A DNA stretch of 64,000 nt, taken from Saprospiraceae bacterium. GTDB taxonomy: Bacteria; Bacteroidota; Bacteroidia; Chitinophagales; Saprospiraceae. Position numbers and translations under genes: made by a program. The DNA lies in contig JANQPA010000057.1 in NCBI GenBank assembly GCA_028285545.1, positions 25,840-89,839 on the forward strand. The letters are read 5' to 3'. Positions 44,004 through 53,880 of the stretch are shown here, piece after piece. Positions within the stretch are counted from its first letter, which is position 1; every line of letters begins with the position of its first letter. The notes under the pieces were generated by a model. That model made no database searches and was not told where the DNA came from. It saw nothing but the letters and a program-made list of their open reading frames with translations.

Positions 44004-45194
44004 ATGAAGTATTTGTACCCGACTCTTTTTTGTATTTGCCTTCTCGCTTGTTCAGAAAAACAAACTCCCTCCCAAACCGAAACTAATGTTCCCAATGCCT
44101 GGACTTTACCCCAGCCTACTGGTGAATATCCCGTGGGAACCCAAAAGTTTGAACTAACAGATGATGAAAGGTTTGACATCTTAAATCCATCAAAAAATAG
44201 AGTGTTAGTAGGGCAGATTTGGTATCCTGGGATTGATAGAAAAGGTGAAATGACACCTTACATAGACCAGCGCTTGGTAAATCATATGAAGAGTATTTCC
44301 TACTACAATTTGTCGGAAGGATCCCTGGATAGTCTTAACATGGTAGGGACTAATTCTATTCTTAATGCATCCATGATTAAGGAGAAACTACCCATTGTTT
44401 TTTTCAGTCACGGCTTGGGATCTCCTAAAGAATTCCATACCATCTTATACGAAGATTTAGCAAGCCATGGTTTTGCTGTCATTTCTATTGATCATCCTTA
44501 TGGAGGTATGACACTTACCAAGGAAGGGGTCCTCATCTCAGGGGAAATGGATACGCTGACCAGTTATGAACCGGATGCTATTCATCTTGCCATTGCCGAA
44601 TGGTCAAAAGATATTTCATTGGTCTTGGAAAAAATCTCTGACCCCCAGCATGAATTATATCAGAAGTTTGGAGAATCTTTAGATTTTGAAAAAATAGCTG
44701 CAGGGGGACATTCTTTGGGTGGTAATGTGGCCTTAGGTTTGGATCAATACCTCACAAATCTTAAAGGTGCCTTCAATATGGATGGTGGATCCTTTGCTAA
44801 TGTAGAAGATAATGGAATGGGAATTCCGAGCCTTTTTGTCAGGAGCCATCCCATTTATTCTGATGAGGAATTAGAAAAAAAAGGAAGAACGCGGGAAAGC
44901 TGGGATGAAATGGGTAATGCTATAGGAGAGATTTATACCCGTCTTTTTGAAAAAACAAATCAGAACATAACTTGCATTCAGATAAAGGGTACCGGACATT
45001 TTAGTTACAGCGATGCCCCTTATATGTTGCCCTATCTGATCACTTTTTTTGGAGGCAAAATCCTGGACAAAAACATCACTAAAGAGATTAGTCATTATTA
45101 TATTCTATCTTTTTTGAATGAGATTTTCGATAAAAATAACAGCTTTAACATTGACATAGACCCGGAAAATGTGATTGTTAAAAATTACAATTAA
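44004..45194 (+). CDS. Lipoprotein of the PAF-acetylhydrolase family
   Basis: About 396 residues from ATG 44004; TTG at 43980 is an alternative that adds eight residues. The lipobox is ICLLACSEK. The alpha/beta-hydrolase core shows IVFFSHGLGSPKEFHTILYEDLASHGFAVISIDHPYGG and the nucleophile elbow IAAGGHSLGGNVALG, with a later IKGTGHFSYSD carrying the histidine. This matches platelet-activating-factor acetylhydrolase-like phospholipases, which cleave short or oxidised acyl chains. Located in the periplasm or outer membrane; natural substrate unknown. Confidence 0.82.
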   Translation: MKYLYPTLFCICLLACSEKQTPSQTETNVPNAWTLPQPTGEYPVGTQKFELTDDERFDILNPSKNRVLVGQIWYPGIDRKGEMTPYIDQRLVNHMKSISYYNLSEGSLDSLNMVGTNSILNASMIKEKLPIVFFSHGLGSPKEFHTILYEDLASHGFAVISIDHPYGGMTLTKEGVLISGEMDTLTSYEPDAIHLAIAEWSKDISLVLEKISDPQHELYQKFGESLDFEKIAAGGHSLGGNVALGLDQYLTNLKGAFNMDGGSFANVEDNGMGIPSLFVRSHPIYSDEELEKKGRTRESWDEMGNAIGEIYTRLFEKTNQNITCIQIKGTGHFSYSDAPYMLPYLITFFGGKILDKNITKEISHYYILSFLNEIFDKNNSFNIDIDPENVIVKNYN

Positions 45195-45202
45195 GAGAAG
45201 GA

Positions 45203-45230
45203 GACATGTCATATCTAAACATGACATGTC
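45203..45230 (+). terminator. Hairpin after the PAF-acetylhydrolase-like gene
   Basis: GACATGTCAT (45203-45212) pairs with ATGACATGTC (45221-45230), 8 bp after the stop. The same ATGACATGTC core occurs in the palindrome at 45305-45338. Confidence 0.6.
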
Positions 45231-45304
45231 CGAAAAATCAGGAGATAACCCCTGTAGTAAAATAGCCTAAACTACTGATTGTATAAGCAGTGAGAGGGAA
45301 TTGC

Positions 45305-45338
45305 TAAGACATGTCATTTCTAGAAATGACATGTCTTA
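45305..45338 (-). terminator. 34-bp perfect palindrome after the first HYR adhesin
   Basis: A perfect 34-bp palindrome centred on CTAG at about 45321/45322, with GACATGTCAT in each arm, 12 bp after the minus-strand stop. A T-run lies on the plus side only (AATTTTTATC), so its use as a terminator for the minus strand is less certain; it shares the GACATG core with the hairpins after the other two adhesin genes. Confidence 0.65.
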
Positions 45339-45349
45339 ATTTTTATCAC

Positions 45350-48300
45350 TTATCTCTGTAGCATTACCTTGTGATTAATCAAAGCCTTACCTGCCCTCAA
45401 TCTGATCAGATAAATACCTGCTGGCATAGACTGCCCATTTTGATCCTTTCCATCCCACAAGACTCGGTGCTCTCCTTTTGGAGCAAGCTCAGATAGCAGG
45501 GTGTGCACTCTTTGCCCCTGGATGTTGAAAATCTCAATGGTGGTTTTTTCTTCCTGACTCAGGTTGAAACTTAAATTGAGATCTTCTTTAAATGGATTTG
45601 GAAAAGCCTTTAATTCCGTAATGATGTTGAATTCTTCCTGTCCTTGCTTTTTCAGACTCCATCCTCCCCATCCTCCTGGGTTTGGATCTGGATTTGAGTT
45701 TTCTTCACAAACATCTCCCTGTCCATTATTATTACTGTCCTTTTGATCCGGATTGTAGGTATCTGGGCAATTGTCACAGTTGTCCAGGATTCCATCATTA
45801 TCGGTATCTGTTCCTAGTAGGGTAACCTTTGCCTGACAATAAGCCGTATTCCCTTTTTCGTTGGTCACAGAAAGCATCACATTTTGCTCTTTTCCATCCT
45901 TGCAGTACAAATCTACACTTGAGGAAGGAGGAAGTCCGGTGCCAAAAATAGATCCACCTGCCGGACTGATAAGCAGACGAACAGAACTGCAATCATCATA
46001 AGATCCATCGTCAATATCAATAGAATTGATTCTGAGGCTTTCAGCATTTCCTAATGGAATAGAAAGGTCTCTACATAGTGCATTAGGGGCAGCATCTCCT
46101 CCAATAATTACCCACTGAGTCTGAATGTTGGTATTCCCATTACCATCATCATAATTCCAAACGATGGCATAGGTTCCTTCCTGGTCAAATTCAAGCGGGC
46201 TGTCAGTAGTAGCCGTAATGGAACCAGCACAATTATCAGTAGCGGTAGGGAAATTGGTAACCATAACAGAGCAAGATCCAGTTAGAGTAGGCAAATTAGC
46301 TTGGTCTGGCACTGGAGCCTGTCGATCTCTAATGACTATTCTTTGGGTTTGGGTAGCAGTATTACCATTACCATCATCAAAAGTCCAGGTGATGATGTGG
46401 ACGCCTTGAGTATTATAAGTCAAAGGATCAGAAGTAGTCCCCTGGATGGTTCCAGCACAACGATCAGTAGCCGTTGGAACGTTTGATACTGTGGCTGAAC
46501 ATTGTCTTCTAATAGTAGGTAGCCTCTCTCGATCAGGAACTGGAGCGATATCATCTTCAATGATAATGGTTTGATCCTGGCTAGAACTATTGCCATTGCC
46601 ATCATCATAGACCCAGGTAATGGTATAAGTTCCTTCTTTATCAAAATATAGCGGATCAGAAGTAGTTCCAATGACCTGCCCTGCACAATTATCGGTAGCA
46701 AAAGGAGGTTCAAGGCCAGCTTCACAGAGGCCATTGATGGTAGGCAAAGTAGCCACATCCGGCACAGGAGCCGTACCATCATCAATGATCACGGTTTGTG
46801 TTTGGGTAACAGCATTTCCATTGCCATCATCAAAGGTCCAGGTGATGATGTGAGTTCCCTGGGAAGAGTAGGACAGGGGATCAGAGGTAGTGCCTATTAT
46901 AGTACCTTCACAGTTATCTGTGGCTGTAGGGGCAGAAGAAACGCTCACAGAGCATTCTGCCTTGAGAATGGGTAGAACATTCTGAACTGGAATAGGATCA
47001 GTGACATCATCAATAATGACGGTTTGAGTCTGAGTTTCTACATTTCCACTTCCATCATCAAAAGACCAGGTTATAATGTGAGTACCTTGAGTAGAATAGC
47101 TTAAGGGATCATTGGTAGTGCCAATAATGGTTTGACCGGTACAGTTATCCGTAGCAGTAGGAGTAGTAGAAACAGTTGCAGAACACTGGTCAGTAACTGT
47201 AGGCAAAGTAGTCGCATCAGGCACTGGTTTTGAGATGTCCTTTACAACAACGGTTTGCGTTTGAGTGGCTATATTTCCATTGCCATCATCGAAAGACCAG
47301 GTGATAATATGAGTACCTTGAGTAGAATAGCTTAAGGGATCATTAGTGGTTCCTTGAATGTTACCGGCACAATTATCAGTGGCAGTAGGGGGAGTAACAC
47401 TTGCTGAGCATTCCTCAGTAATAGTAGGTAGAGTAGCCAGATCAGGAACTGGTTTAGAAATATCCTTGATTATTACTGTCTGAGTTTGTGTTTCGGAATT
47501 GCCATTACCATCATCATAGGTCCAATTAATGGTATAATTCCCCTGGACAGAAAAACTAGTGGGGTCATTAGTAGTAGCAATGATCGTACCTTCACACACA
47601 TCGCTTGCTGTAGGAGGAGAAACACTAGCGGAGCACTCTTCAGTTATTGTGGGCAAAAATGAAACATCAGGAACTGGTTTGGAGAGATCTTCGATGATGA
47701 TGGTTTGAGCTTGGGTTATTGAATTTCCATTGCCATCATCGTAACTCCAGGTAATTATATAAGTTCCTAGAGTGGAATAAGTCAATGCATCATTAGTAGT
47801 CCCCTCAATTGTTCCAGCACAATTGTCAGTGGCAGTAGGCTTAGCAATAGTAGCTGAACATTCAGCCCTAATGGTCGGTAAGGAAGGCAAATCAGGTACT
47901 GGAGGACTATTATCTTCAACAATGACTGTTTGTGATTGGCCACCTACATTACTCTTACTGTCCTCGTAAGTCCAAAAGATAGTATAGGTTCCAGGAGTAT
48001 TATAAGTAAGGGGATCATTTGGTTCACCTTTTATAGTACCGTCACAATTGTCAGTTGCGGTAGGAATTGTAGATACGGTTACAGAACATTCTCCTCTGAT
48101 GGTTGGGAGTGTGGCAACATCTGCTACGGGATATTTGTCATCCTCAATGAGTACTTCTTGGGTTTGGGTTTCTACATTCCCATTACCATCATCAAAGGTC
48201 CAGGTTATAATATGGATACCTTGAGTGGAATAGGTCAAAGGATCATTAGTTGTGCCATTTATAGTTCCAGCGCAATTATCCGTAGCGGTTGGAGTGTTAG

Positions 48301-49270
48301 TGACGGTTGCAGAGCACTGGCCGCTTATCGTATGTAGTGATGAAAGATCTGGCACAGGTTCTTTATCATCCTCAACCGTCACTTTTTGAGTACAGCTGGC
48401 AGTATTACCCCCAGCATCCCTTATTGTCCAAAGGACATTAGTAGTACCTAAAGGGAAGGTATTAGGCGCATTATTACTAAAGGTAAAACTGGAACAGTCG
48501 TCACTTCCTGTTGGTGTACCCAAGTCTACCAATCTTGCAGAACATGAAAATTCCTCTGTAACAGTTTTTACTTCGGGAGGGCAAGTGATGCTTGGCTTTC
48601 CATTATCCGTTACCCTCACATTAAAGCTGCAAGTGCTTTTGTTTCCTGCCCAATCAAAGGCTTCTACATTTACAGTATTACTTCCAACTGCAAAAAAAGA
48701 TCCTGAACTAGGGCTTGCAATGGTAGAGAATTGACAAGTCTCACCTGTAACTAAATTTCCATAGTTGACATTTGTTCCACAGGAGTTAGCAGCAGCAGAA
48801 ACGGTAATATCCGGACAACTAAGCTTTGGGGGCGTATTATCTATGGCTGGATCAATGATCGTAAAAACACCTTGTGCGCAAGTCATTGCCCCAGGAGATT
48901 GCGTTGTTTGGAATCTATAAGTCCCTGGTCCGCCAATGCTGGAAGCGGGTATTGAAATATTGAAGTCGCAGATCCATCGATTATTTTCTCGGCGACAATT
49001 TTCTGAAGAGAAGGTCCCTCTACCTCTGTTATTGATGATGACAAATAAACGAGGTTGTCCGGAGAATTGTACAGCGTCCTTAACGGTAATGGTAAAGTTT
49101 CCACCTAAAGGTACACATTGGGAAAAAGACCATTTACCACAGGATTGTCCATTCATGAAAAAAGGACTTAGTAAAAAGAAAATAAAGAATAAATGTTTTA
49201 GATTTTGTGTGTTTTTCATATGCGGTAAAATTTGGGAAAGTGATCCTTTGTTAGAAGTTATTGTTTTCAT
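45350..49270 (-). CDS. Giant T9SS-exported HYR-repeat surface protein 1
   Basis: A 1306-residue protein. A long signal region (about 1-42, ending FMNGQS) is followed by a Cys-containing N-terminal domain (about 42-140; FDISIPASSIGGPGTYRFQT-type core is shared with the second adhesin). Then come two canonical HYR domains (about 145-295), ten HYR-like repeats of about 75 residues (about 298-1050), a TSP3-like calcium segment (DTDNDGILDNCDNCPDTYNPD) and a C-terminal T9SS sorting domain (FPNPFKEDLNLSFNLSQEE ... PAGIYLIRLRAGKALI). Each repeat has PVPD...LPT, two cysteines (EC, DNC) and TWTFDDGNGN. It is likely cell-surface anchored or secreted and works in adhesion or matrix binding. The regulator gene lies directly upstream on the same strand. 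Confidence 0.88.
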   Translation of the reverse strand: MKTITSNKGSLSQILPHMKNTQNLKHLFFIFFLLSPFFMNGQSCGKWSFSQCVPLGGNFTITVKDAVQFSGQPRLFVIINNRGRGTFSSENCRRENNRWICDFNISIPASSIGGPGTYRFQTTQSPGAMTCAQGVFTIIDPAIDNTPPKLSCPDITVSAAANSCGTNVNYGNLVTGETCQFSTIASPSSGSFFAVGSNTVNVEAFDWAGNKSTCSFNVRVTDNGKPSITCPPEVKTVTEEFSCSARLVDLGTPTGSDDCSSFTFSNNAPNTFPLGTTNVLWTIRDAGGNTASCTQKVTVEDDKEPVPDLSSLHTISGQCSATVTNTPTATDNCAGTINGTTNDPLTYSTQGIHIITWTFDDGNGNVETQTQEVLIEDDKYPVADVATLPTIRGECSVTVSTIPTATDNCDGTIKGEPNDPLTYNTPGTYTIFWTYEDSKSNVGGQSQTVIVEDNSPPVPDLPSLPTIRAECSATIAKPTATDNCAGTIEGTTNDALTYSTLGTYIITWSYDDGNGNSITQAQTIIIEDLSKPVPDVSFLPTITEECSASVSPPTASDVCEGTIIATTNDPTSFSVQGNYTINWTYDDGNGNSETQTQTVIIKDISKPVPDLATLPTITEECSASVTPPTATDNCAGNIQGTTNDPLSYSTQGTHIITWSFDDGNGNIATQTQTVVVKDISKPVPDATTLPTVTDQCSATVSTTPTATDNCTGQTIIGTTNDPLSYSTQGTHIITWSFDDGSGNVETQTQTVIIDDVTDPIPVQNVLPILKAECSVSVSSAPTATDNCEGTIIGTTSDPLSYSSQGTHIITWTFDDGNGNAVTQTQTVIIDDGTAPVPDVATLPTINGLCEAGLEPPFATDNCAGQVIGTTSDPLYFDKEGTYTITWVYDDGNGNSSSQDQTIIIEDDIAPVPDRERLPTIRRQCSATVSNVPTATDRCAGTIQGTTSDPLTYNTQGVHIITWTFDDGNGNTATQTQRIVIRDRQAPVPDQANLPTLTGSCSVMVTNFPTATDNCAGSITATTDSPLEFDQEGTYAIVWNYDDGNGNTNIQTQWVIIGGDAAPNALCRDLSIPLGNAESLRINSIDIDDGSYDDCSSVRLLISPAGGSIFGTGLPPSSSVDLYCKDGKEQNVMLSVTNEKGNTAYCQAKVTLLGTDTDNDGILDNCDNCPDTYNPDQKDSNNNGQGDVCEENSNPDPNPGGWGGWSLKKQGQEEFNIITELKAFPNPFKEDLNLSFNLSQEEKTTIEIFNIQGQRVHTLLSELAPKGEHRVLWDGKDQNGQSMPAGIYLIRLRAGKALINHKVMLQR

Positions 49271-49375
49271 TCTTAAAGTAATTTGTGTGTTGTTTTCAAA
49301 TTCGAGGGGCCAACAAATAGGGAGAGGAGGTGCGCTTCAGAATTGGGTTTGCCTCAATTGATTTGTTTGACCATA

Positions 49376-49441
49376 CAAAGGTGTTGGGAATAGATTTTTG
49401 ATGAGTTACCTATTGTCCCAAACTTCTTACCTATTGTCCCA
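49376..49441 (-). promoter_or_regulatory. Promoter and 21-bp-period direct-repeat operator of adhesin 1
   Basis: On the plus strand, CCTATTGTCCCA occurs at 49409-49420 and 49430-49441, exactly 21 bp apart, inside the longer exact repeat TTACCTATTGTCCCAA. CAAAGGTG (minus-strand CACCTTTG, a -7-like box) lies at 49376-49383, with 25 bp to the proximal repeat and 105 bp to the start codon. The arrangement is the same upstream of adhesin 2 (59503-59568). Confidence 0.8.
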
Positions 49442-49500
49442 ATTTTATAAAAAGGAGAAAAAAGAAGCGAGTAATTATGATGTAAAAATATGACTGTCAG

Positions 49501-52500
49501 TTATTTACGGAAAAAAGTAGGAGGAGAGCCAAATTCTTCAGAAAAGATGCGAGAAAAGTAATTAGGATTATTAAATCCAGTCTCAAAAGCAACTTGAGAG
49601 ATATTTAAATTAGTAGATTGAAGCAATACTTTAGCTTTTTGAAGACGTACAGAGCGTATATAAAGTGAGGTAGAACGATTAGTAAGTGCTTTAATTTTTC
49701 TATGTAGGTGACTTCGACTCATAGCAATTGCTCTGCATAATTCTGGGGACCCAAAGTTTTCATTGTCGAGATTCTCCTCAATAATATTTCTGACTTTCAG
49801 AATGAATTCGTCTTCCTGTTGAATGGAAACTTTATCAGAAGGCGGTAGGGCTTCCAAAGAGCTGTACCGCTCCTGCAATTTTTTTCTTATACTAAGCAGA
49901 TTATTCATTCGAGCAAACAGCTCTCTCTTATTAAAGGGTTTGGTCAAATAATCATCTGCCCCTCGTTCGAAGCCAGTAATTCGTGAATCCTGGTCTGCTT
50001 TTGCCGTTAATAAAACAATTGGTATATGACTTGTTCGTTCATCTGTTTTGAGGGCCTGGCATAATTCAAAGCCATTTTTTTTAGGCATCATCAGATCGCT
50101 AATAATAATGTCAGGAATTACGTCTAGTGCTTTTTCTATTCCTTCCTGGCCATCTTTGGCTAATTCCATATGAAATTGACCTTCCAAACAAGAAATAAGG
50201 TATTGCATTACATCAGGATTATCCTCGACGATCAGGAGGGTGGGAAGGTAGGATTCTAAATTTGGGGTAGCGGAATTTTCTATTTCAACATGATTAGGAA
50301 TTATCAGTGAATGATCAATCACATTTTGATAACTATATTCAGTGGCTACATTTGTATGAGGAGCTTCAGAATGAATGGGTAATAAAATGGTAAAAGTGGT
50401 TCCTTTATTTATTTCGGAGTTTACCCATATTTCTCCATTCATCAATTGAATCAACTCCCGCGTTAGTGCTAATCCAATCCCCGTCCCTTCACCTTGTCGG
50501 GTGCTGGAGCTATCTACCTGATAAAACCGGTCGAAAATATTTTTTATTTTATCCTCAGGTATGCCAATGCCGGTATCTTTTACTTGGATACGGAGGGAAG
50601 CAGGAGTAGTGGCACTTTCTTTATCCGCCTGAAGAGTAATAGAACCTCCTTCTGGAGTGAATTTTAGGGCATTGGATAACAAATTTGAAATGACGCGTAA
50701 TAATTTTTCGGGATCAAAATCCATTGATAATTTAATCTCTGAAGCTTTGAAGTGTAAATCAATGTCTTTACTCTCCGCATAGGAATGGAAAGATTCCGTA
50801 ATATATTTTAGATAATTGACAATATCACTTTGAATCAAATTAAGTTTGAGGTCACCAGATTCCAGTTTTCGGAGATCTAAAATCTGGTTAACCAAATTGA
50901 GTAAATTATCACTATTTCTATTAATAATTAACTGCCCTTTAGCCATCCATTTTTTAGGATCTTCTGCTACTTTGTTCATCATTCCTCTTATAACAGTTAG
51001 GGGGGTTCGGAATTCATGCGATATATTGGTAAAGAATTCTGATTTTAGTTGATCCAATTCTTTTAATTTTTCATTACTAGATCTCAATTCTTCAGTTTGT
51101 TCAGCTACTTTTTTCTCTAGTTCCAGATTCTGCTCTTTAAGCCGGCGGGTTCTCCAGGAATTATAAACAAAGACTATCCCTATTAAGGCACCTAATCCAA
51201 GTATAGTATAGATAAGGTAAGCCCACCAACTACGATACCAGGGTGGTTGGATAGAAAAGCTATAAGATCCTTCTTCTCCCAACGTTCCAAAGATGTTTTT
51301 GGCTTTGATCCGGAAAGTATAATTACCTTCTGGCAGCTGAGTATAATCTTTTTTGGTTTCAGTGGTCCAGGGCGACCAATTTTTATCAAAGCCCTCCAGA
51401 AGAATCTGATACTGGGTTTTCTCTGGTAAATCATAAGAAGGGGCTGCATATTCAAAACGCATAGAGTTAAAAGCAAAGGCTAGATCAGGTGTGTTAGGGT
51501 GAGCAGTGGCTCCACCATAAATTAGGGAATCATTATTCACTAAAACTCTCCGAATCAGGACTGGAAAAGCCTGCTGGTAATCTTTTTTTATGGCTCCATT
51601 GTATTTGATCAAACCATTGGAAGTAGAGATCCAGGCAATATTCTCATCATCAGGATCTTCATCAATACCCGTTATGCTTAGTCCTTGAGAATGGAACTGC
51701 TGAAAATTAGAGGATTCTAAGGTATATTGGCCATTTCCAGCATCCTTTAATTGGATCAAGGAGGACTGATCTTCCTTGCCATTGATCAGCCAGATATTTC
51801 CACTAGCTTGCACCTGCATAAAAATAATGGCTTGTGTGGTATCACTATAGGGTAGAGAAAAGTCCGATTCAAAGCTTTGATTAGAGGAATTGAAACGATA
51901 CAAGCCACTAGCTGTAGTAAAAAGGGCCTCATTTTTCAGTAAATGAACAGAGACATAGCCTTTAGGTAGCCCATTTGACTGATCAAAATTATTGAGTTGT
52001 GCAGCAATTACCCTTTCTGGATCGGCTATAATCGTACCATTTTCCTGCATAAAATCCTCCTCCTCGATACTAATTCGAGTGGCATAATCGGATGAGGTTG
52101 CCCATAATTGGTGGGGTGCAGTCTCTACAATGCTGTTCACAATATCAGGAAGCCCTGGAATTTGTCCAACAAATTTCCAATCCTCCCTATCCTTCTGGAA
52201 CAGTCCTATGGAATTACCTAATGCAGCATAAAATAGATCTTTTCGAAAACGCGACCGCAGTAATTGACTAGCCCCTTTTAGGGCATAGTTTTGTCCATCT
52301 CCGATCAAGCCAGATTCTGGATAAAAGGCGGTTATCCCACCGTTGGACGCCGCAAGCATAAGCCCATCTATCTCCAATACATCCGTTATTGCGATACGAT
52401 CAGTAAACAGTTTCCTAAATTGAAAATTGGTTCGGGTGTCATTTACAGTAGGTTTGGACAATTGAAAAACACCAGCGAAGCCATAAACGTACAAATGATT

Positions 52501-53607
52501 TTTATAGTGAAAAACACCTTGTGTATGTCCTGTTAAACCGAGTTTTTCTGTATAAAAACTAAATGGAGAAGGGCTTGAAATTCTGCTAATACCAGTATAC
52601 ATACTTGACCACAAAGCACCTGATCGATCTATAAATAGATCCGTAACCTGATTGTCCCCCAGGCCGGTCTCCTCATCCAGTACTTGTAGAATATTAAAAG
52701 CAGAATCGGTTAAAATGATACCACCTCCTAAAGTTGCAAAAGCAAAACGTCCATTTTTTAAACGAAGGCTATTGGAAAGGGAGCCTGAATTAATCAACTC
52801 TTTTAATGTTGGGGATGTTTCAATTCTTTCAACTTTAGCACCATCATAAGTAGCAAATCCTTTCTGAACGGTGCCTATGAATATTTTCCCATTAGCCTCC
52901 TCTAAAGAGGCCATAATCCTAATGGTACTATAGGCAAATGCAGCCCCCCCTGGCACGACTTGCAGAGAATCGCCAACCACCTTTTCCAAACCTTTATCCC
53001 ATTCCCATATGTACAATTCATCATCAATCACGTGAGTAGTGTGATAAATATTTTTGAAGGGCCAGGCTTTCAACTCATCTTCAGTTCCATTTGTAGACCA
53101 ACCTAACAAGTATTTATCCGTCATGAAATATACAAAGGCCTCTGTACTGGCTATTTGCCAGGTATAGTTGAAGTCTTGAAATGGTTCAGGAATCTTATCT
53201 AATAAGGACTGAAATTGTAAGGAGCCGCTGCCATCAGAGATTAAATAGCCAATATCTCCTTCTCCACCTACATATACGACATCATTTCCAGCACAGCCAA
53301 CCGAATAAGCAATCTTTCCTTTTGGAAGTGAAATTGTTCGCCAATTCACTCCATCGTATTGCAAGACTCCATTAGCATTAGCAAAATACATAAGTCCTTG
53401 CCGATCCTGGGCGATACCATAATTTTGAGGATGTGCATTATAATCGGCAGGAGTGAAATTTTGAATCCTGGGAAGGCCAATCTGCTGAGCTGGCTTTATA
53501 TCTGTATTTTGACCTTGTAAGGGGCTAAAGGACAAAAAACCACCCAAACAAAATAGCATACCCAAGAAAGGAATGGTTATCATATATTGATGAACTATTA
53601 TCCGCAT
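49501..53607 (-). CDS. Hybrid two-component sensor/regulator (HTCS) 1, SusR-like
   Basis: A 1368-residue one-protein signalling system. After a signal peptide (about 1-33) follows a two-propeller periplasmic sensor (about 45-720), a Y_Y_Y domain (to about 795) and one membrane helix (about 800-822). The cytoplasmic part has a HisKA phospho-acceptor (FFTNISHEFRTPL, His about 864), HATPase (DTGIGIPEDK; GEGTGIGLALT), a receiver (LLIVEDNPDV from 1124; phosphorylated Asp about 1171 in SDLMMP) and an AraC DNA-binding domain (about 1285-1368). Such regulators usually sense oligosaccharides and control SusCD loci; no SusCD lies here, but a surface protein gene follows on each side. The sensor half differs strongly from that of HTCS 2, the output half hardly at all. 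Confidence 0.92.
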   Translation of the reverse strand: MRIIVHQYMITIPFLGMLFCLGGFLSFSPLQGQNTDIKPAQQIGLPRIQNFTPADYNAHPQNYGIAQDRQGLMYFANANGVLQYDGVNWRTISLPKGKIAYSVGCAGNDVVYVGGEGDIGYLISDGSGSLQFQSLLDKIPEPFQDFNYTWQIASTEAFVYFMTDKYLLGWSTNGTEDELKAWPFKNIYHTTHVIDDELYIWEWDKGLEKVVGDSLQVVPGGAAFAYSTIRIMASLEEANGKIFIGTVQKGFATYDGAKVERIETSPTLKELINSGSLSNSLRLKNGRFAFATLGGGIILTDSAFNILQVLDEETGLGDNQVTDLFIDRSGALWSSMYTGISRISSPSPFSFYTEKLGLTGHTQGVFHYKNHLYVYGFAGVFQLSKPTVNDTRTNFQFRKLFTDRIAITDVLEIDGLMLAASNGGITAFYPESGLIGDGQNYALKGASQLLRSRFRKDLFYAALGNSIGLFQKDREDWKFVGQIPGLPDIVNSIVETAPHQLWATSSDYATRISIEEEDFMQENGTIIADPERVIAAQLNNFDQSNGLPKGYVSVHLLKNEALFTTASGLYRFNSSNQSFESDFSLPYSDTTQAIIFMQVQASGNIWLINGKEDQSSLIQLKDAGNGQYTLESSNFQQFHSQGLSITGIDEDPDDENIAWISTSNGLIKYNGAIKKDYQQAFPVLIRRVLVNNDSLIYGGATAHPNTPDLAFAFNSMRFEYAAPSYDLPEKTQYQILLEGFDKNWSPWTTETKKDYTQLPEGNYTFRIKAKNIFGTLGEEGSYSFSIQPPWYRSWWAYLIYTILGLGALIGIVFVYNSWRTRRLKEQNLELEKKVAEQTEELRSSNEKLKELDQLKSEFFTNISHEFRTPLTVIRGMMNKVAEDPKKWMAKGQLIINRNSDNLLNLVNQILDLRKLESGDLKLNLIQSDIVNYLKYITESFHSYAESKDIDLHFKASEIKLSMDFDPEKLLRVISNLLSNALKFTPEGGSITLQADKESATTPASLRIQVKDTGIGIPEDKIKNIFDRFYQVDSSSTRQGEGTGIGLALTRELIQLMNGEIWVNSEINKGTTFTILLPIHSEAPHTNVATEYSYQNVIDHSLIIPNHVEIENSATPNLESYLPTLLIVEDNPDVMQYLISCLEGQFHMELAKDGQEGIEKALDVIPDIIISDLMMPKKNGFELCQALKTDERTSHIPIVLLTAKADQDSRITGFERGADDYLTKPFNKRELFARMNNLLSIRKKLQERYSSLEALPPSDKVSIQQEDEFILKVRNIIEENLDNENFGSPELCRAIAMSRSHLHRKIKALTNRSTSLYIRSVRLQKAKVLLQSTNLNISQVAFETGFNNPNYFSRIFSEEFGSPPTFFRK

Positions 53608-53820
53608 TAATAATTACAACTATTTTATAGAAATATTTATTAGGATAAAGTTTTAGGTGGATAAGTAAATTTAATAATTTTTGGAAAAAGGCGCAGTTAT
53701 TTATTTCTTCTTTTAGCCTGTGAATCACTTGTGGCATGTTAAACAAGATATATCCAAAAAATCAGTAGGCATCTCTAGGTTAAACAAAATAACGGTTTGA
53801 TTTTCAGTTCCTTATAAAAA
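53608..53820. other. Region upstream of HTCS 1
   Basis: AT-rich sequence between the HTCS 1 start and the terminator of adhesin 2. No copy of the adhesin operator (CnTATTGTnCCA pair) was seen, so HTCS 1 is probably not controlled by the same site. No clear -7 box. Confidence 0.4.
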
Positions 53821-53853
53821 GGAGAACGTGACCCTTTTACAGGTCATGTCTCC
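53821..53853 (-). terminator. Rho-independent terminator of adhesin 2
   Basis: On the minus strand a stem GGAGACATGACC/GGGTCACGTTCTCC-type pairing (one bulge and one mismatch) is followed by TTTTT (53816-53820). It lies 27 bp after the stop and shares the GACATGACC core with the terminator at 63869-63893. Confidence 0.8.
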
Positions 53854-53880
53854 CAAAAAAATAATAATACGTATTCTTAC

